Positions 60,319 to 64,000 of a DNA stretch of 64,000 nt are shown piece by piece. The DNA lies in assembly GCF_001632365.1 (NCBI RefSeq), contig NW_024468535.1:62001-126000 (forward strand), given 5' to 3'. Numbering within the stretch: the first letter of the stretch is position 1; each line of letters starts with the position of its first letter. A program made the translations under genes and the position numbers. The notes beneath the pieces are model-generated. The model ran no database searches, had not been told where the DNA came from, and saw nothing but the letters and a program-made list of their open reading frames with translations. This DNA comes from Laetiporus sulphureus 93-53. Taxonomy: Eukaryota; Basidiomycota; Agaricomycetes; Polyporales; Laetiporaceae.

Positions 60319-63300
60319 GTTCGACGGCACGATGTTCGAGTATGTCCTCTATATAGCGTTGAGTTCATGCCTGAGTAATCTTCTTGCGTCATGCATCACG
60401 ATGTGATCATCTGAGTGTCAGCAGCGAAGTGCAAGAGAGTGCAAGCCGACTTGCACACGGAAAGCCATGCACATGAGTCTTGGCCTGTGATCAAAGCCCA
60501 CACGCGCGCGCGCTGCCAAGGCTGCCCCAGCGTCCCAACTGGCTCACACCATCGCATACTGCCTCCACAGCCTCGGCCTTCGCATTGTCCTACAACCGCC
60601 ATATTCACCGACCGCTCTGCTCTCTCGCTCGGAGCAGCGAAGATCTGCAGCGCAGCTCGGCCGCCTCCATCTCGATAACCGTTCACGGAACGAGGAGCGA
60701 GGGTGCGCAGAGGCTGGGTGGCATACATGCGAATGCGAAGCCGGTGAGTCCGCGTGCATCTCGTTTATAGATGTACCAACGAAGCGTGCGCTCGCGTTGC
60801 GTCTGGGCAGCCTGCGTCCGTCCGCCTCTGTCCAGAACGCGGACGACGACCTGTTTTCGATGGCGATACGCCGCGTCTTACAACCGCCATCGCCCTGCGA
60901 CCACACAGCAGCCCCTATGGCGGTCACAACCACGGGTACGCGCTGGCAGCCCGACCCTGCTCTCACAGACACATCGCGGCATCGACGCCTCGACGCGATG
61001 CAGGGAAGATCCGAACATCGCACGAGACGACCTGCACGGACACGGGCTTCAATTCCGAGACGTGCGCGATAGCCCAGAGCGGACCTTCTGCGGCGCGAAT
61101 GCATCAGGACGGTTGATTTGTCTGCGGTGTATGGATCACGCGCACAGAGGAAGCCCGAGTGGTCGGGGTGAACAGAGCATCAGACCGAGAGCTCTCACGC
61201 CATAGTGAGTTCTCAATTCATTCATGCGATAGATGCACATTTCCGTCGAGCTTCGAATGTGTGGCGTTACGACTCGTCTCGCGGGCGGCCGCTCTCGACG
61301 TGTGGTGGGCGAAGCAGCTTACATGTGCGCGGCCTGGGCGCATTACGTTTCCTTTGGGTTTCTTATGGTGTTACAGAACTACTGTACACGCTGAATACAC
61401 TGCATGGCGGTCCGGGTGTGACGGTCAGACGCGCGAGACTGGATGAACGTGGAAGGTACGGATCGCGATCCGCGAGTGGGGAGCGATGGCGCAGCGCGGA
61501 TCGAGCACGTCGGATGATGGGACTGCATGCGAGCGGTCTCCGATGCAGCCACAGAAAGCGAGGGTTGGCAGCCCGGCGTGAAACACGGACTGGGAGGAAG
61601 TGTACGGGCATACTGGGAGGCGAGGAGAATGGGGTGGACTAAGGAGATATGCTGGTCGGGAACCTCGACGTTCAGCTAGCAGGCGATCCTGCGCGCGTCA
61701 TTCACGCTACACATGCGGCTCGGGAATTCCGCGTGCGACGTCCGACCTGGCAAGACAGCAGGACGGTGACCAGCGTGGCGGGCGCGTCATGCGAGGACGA
61801 CGTCCGTACGCACTCCACCCAAACAGGGCCGAATGGGTTGCTTCTCGCGAGCCCGGGCACACGGCGATGCGCGTGCCGTTGTCTCCGTTGGGCGATGCGC
61901 CGGTGCCAGCTTCGCAGACGTGCTGCAGATTGGCCGCTGTGTGGCACGTTGGGACCATCTCAACACCATTGGGCTGAAAAGTGCGCACCGTCCATGTCGG
62001 TCTCACGGAGCCTTGTACAGACCGAGCTGACGCATCGATCCACAGACGCATTTCGTACGCGTTACCGCCGAATGCTGCTGGCGACAGGAAACATTGTCGA
62101 GTCAGCACTCTGTAGACTGTGGGGCGATGCGAGCTCGACGCACCTCAAGCTCGTGAGCGCGATGCTGCCGATCCCGAGAGCCGGGTATCGCAAGTGCCCG
62201 CTGGGTTGGGACCACCCCCGCATTCCCAGGCCAGAGTCCATGACTCGCACGTAAGGCGGGCAGAGCACCGCCTTTCCGACTTCGCCGTGTCTGGACTTCT
62301 GAGAAGGATGAGTATGTGATGGGACTGATATTGGAGAAGGTACGGGCTGGGATTCTAGCCCTCTGCAGACAGTTTTTGGGACTCATGCCTGGCTGAAGCG
62401 AGTCATCATTTGGCCGCAAGATGATCGGACTGGGAACATCTTGCTATGCGTCCCACACCCCTTACGGTAAGTCCGGTTTCATGAAACATCTGACTCAAGT
62501 TGGCTATAATAATGGGGTCACCGATTGACAGCTGTGCATAAGAGAAACGCTAGTGTCCCAGGAACTTGAACACCATATATCGGAGACAATGGATGGACCT
62601 CGTGAAAACTGTGAAAATTATGTATGGTGCTGTCGTGCTTTGCATGTATCACGGATGTATACTCCGGCTGGCCGCCACATATCCATCCGTCACACATATC
62701 GAACCGTGCAGGATCCAGACTTGATAACGTCGCAACCGGAAAGCTTCTCATTGCCCGTAAGTGCTTCGACATGATGAGCCCAGTGGCGACAGAAGGACCA
62801 GAGGGCTCATCTGACGACCCAGAACATACGAATGCACGGCGAAGAAGGTCCAAACGTGCTTCGTTGAGTCTCGGCCCACAAGGATGGTGCAGAGCCATAT
62901 GGACATGCATTGCATCCTCCGTTCTTCGCAGCCCATCTTTCGCGCAACATGCAGTTTTGATATCAAATGAACATCATGAGCTTCATGATGTTACTAAGAT
63001 ATCAGCTAATCGACATGTCTTGCGAATGTAATGCGGTTCGGATGTGTCTGAAAATATCAACAGACCTGGGGTCCCTGGGACTCACCTTTGAACTTTGTGT
63101 GATTTCTTTGCATCGTGGCGTCCACAAGAATATTGCTCAGAAAATTTCGCTACGTTCCAGTGTGGTACAATCTTGTATCATTTCAACATCAGAAGACTCT
63201 GATTATGGAGAAATACAGGGTACCCTTTCGCCTTGAATCCAGTGAGATTGCACAACAGTGTATGAGAATAATCGGAACTTACCAGGTCAACGAGGCCTTC

Positions 63301-64000
63301 TGCTTACATGAACTTCCATGCCTAGCCCGCAATGGAGCATCATGACTCATGGAGTATGGCGGCGCCTTGCATGAAGCAGACACGGAGATTCTCAAGAAGT
63401 CATTCTGTGAGCTTCCATTGGCATAGCTGATGCTGCCGGTTCTGAGTAATCCTGCAGCCTGCCACAATCAGTGCGTTCAATAGAGCAGGGCAGTGTACAT
63501 TATTTTAAAGAGCAGTGATGTGATCAGCATACCGTCGAAAATCACACAGGCCAGTGCATTGGTGGAATGCACACTTTGGATCTCCTAGTTTCATCATCCG
63601 AAGGGACACCACGAGGCATGACTAGATCTACATAAACCAAACAATGCAGAGTCCAGGTGATCTGGGATCGATGTGGTCGTGAGATTGCATCCGTGAAGAT
63701 GCGACTCGTCGAAGTTGATGCATATGCATCATGATCTTCTGATAGACTTGGCGGACATGGTCTCGGGTCCTCGTTACATCGGAATGTGAAGAAGAAGGGC
63801 GAGCGGGTTCTCACTCCGTCAATATTTGACCAAACAACTCACATGCACACACAATATTCATCCCGAGGAACCGCCTGCTTTCACAATGCCTCTGTCGTGA
63901 CTCGTCCGCTCCTCTGCTGTCTCTCCCTCCCTCGCCATGTGTCCTATATCTCAATGAGGCAATCTTTGAATTCGTACTTCTCTGCCTGCCAACCATTAGT
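60319..64000. other. 3.7-kb end region without a supported gene
   Basis: Short overlapping frames only, none with a recognisable motif, splice-linked partner or repeat. It contains the GST promoter at its left end. It may be part of a larger gene-poor block that continues beyond the window. Confidence 0.4.

Noticed and set aside
1..64000. CRISPR arrays, bacterial operons, phage or integrated virus genes
   Set aside because: Dense spliceosomal introns and eukaryotic families throughout; no direct-repeat arrays, capsid or replicase motifs seen.

Overview
This window is nuclear DNA of a filamentous basidiomycete, most likely an Agaricomycete such as a polypore. The evidence is intron-dense genes with GT-AG introns mostly of 46-65 nt, CTNA-type branch points, exons as small as 6 nt, long serine- and proline-rich tails, and gene families typical of mushrooms. 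I rebuilt spliced models by hand for 17 protein genes. In every model the exon lengths sum to a multiple of three and the reading frame closes across each junction. One tRNA gene was also found.

Layout: 0.4-3.1 kb alpha-arrestin (-); 4.6-10.1 kb a 1,751-residue acidic nuclear protein with a SAP-like head and three to four ubiquitin-interacting motifs (-); 10.8-11.9 kb TDA10/glycerate-kinase-like P-loop kinase (+); 12.4-16.6 kb hormone-sensitive-lipase-like hydrolase (-); 17.9-18.7 kb SUR7/PalI-like membrane protein (+); 18.7-21.2 kb unclear, with broken coding-like stretches; 21.3-21.7 kb small secreted, probably GPI-anchored protein (+); 21.8-26.4 kb a head-to-head pair of paralogous EHT1/ABHD3-like esterases; 26.7-28.2 kb MPR1-like acetyltransferase (+); 28.2-34.3 kb no supported gene; 34.3-35.5 kb PCL/Pho80-type cyclin (-); 35.5-43.0 kb no supported gene; 43.0-45.5 kb mitochondrial AAA-like ATPase (-); 46.4-49.5 kb a second SAP-headed nuclear protein (-); 49.9 kb tRNA-Leu(CAA) with intron (-); 50.2-51.1 kb RER1 (+); 51.5-52.5 kb steroid 5-alpha-reductase-like enzyme (-); 52.7-53.5 kb MGSAASK-headed unknown (+); 54.3-59.1 kb TRAPPC11 (-); 59.4-60.3 kb omega-like glutathione transferase (-); 60.3-64.0 kb nothing supported.

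Functional themes are ordinary eukaryotic housekeeping: ubiquitin-linked trafficking (arrestin, RER1, TRAPPC11, SUR7-like), lipid and ester metabolism (lipase, two esterases, reductase), detoxification (GST, MPR1-like), and two chromatin-type proteins. There is no operon logic.

The strongest candidates for something undescribed are the two SAP-headed proteins, each lying beside a copy of a short dispersed cassette. The cassette holds a 32-bp CACGTG-containing element, a tRNA-Leu or its broken 5' end, and a near-identical 24-bp block. Other points of interest are RER1 micro-exons of 10 and 6 nt, several introns 4-14 times the local norm, and a possible broken aminoglycoside-phosphotransferase-like fragment.
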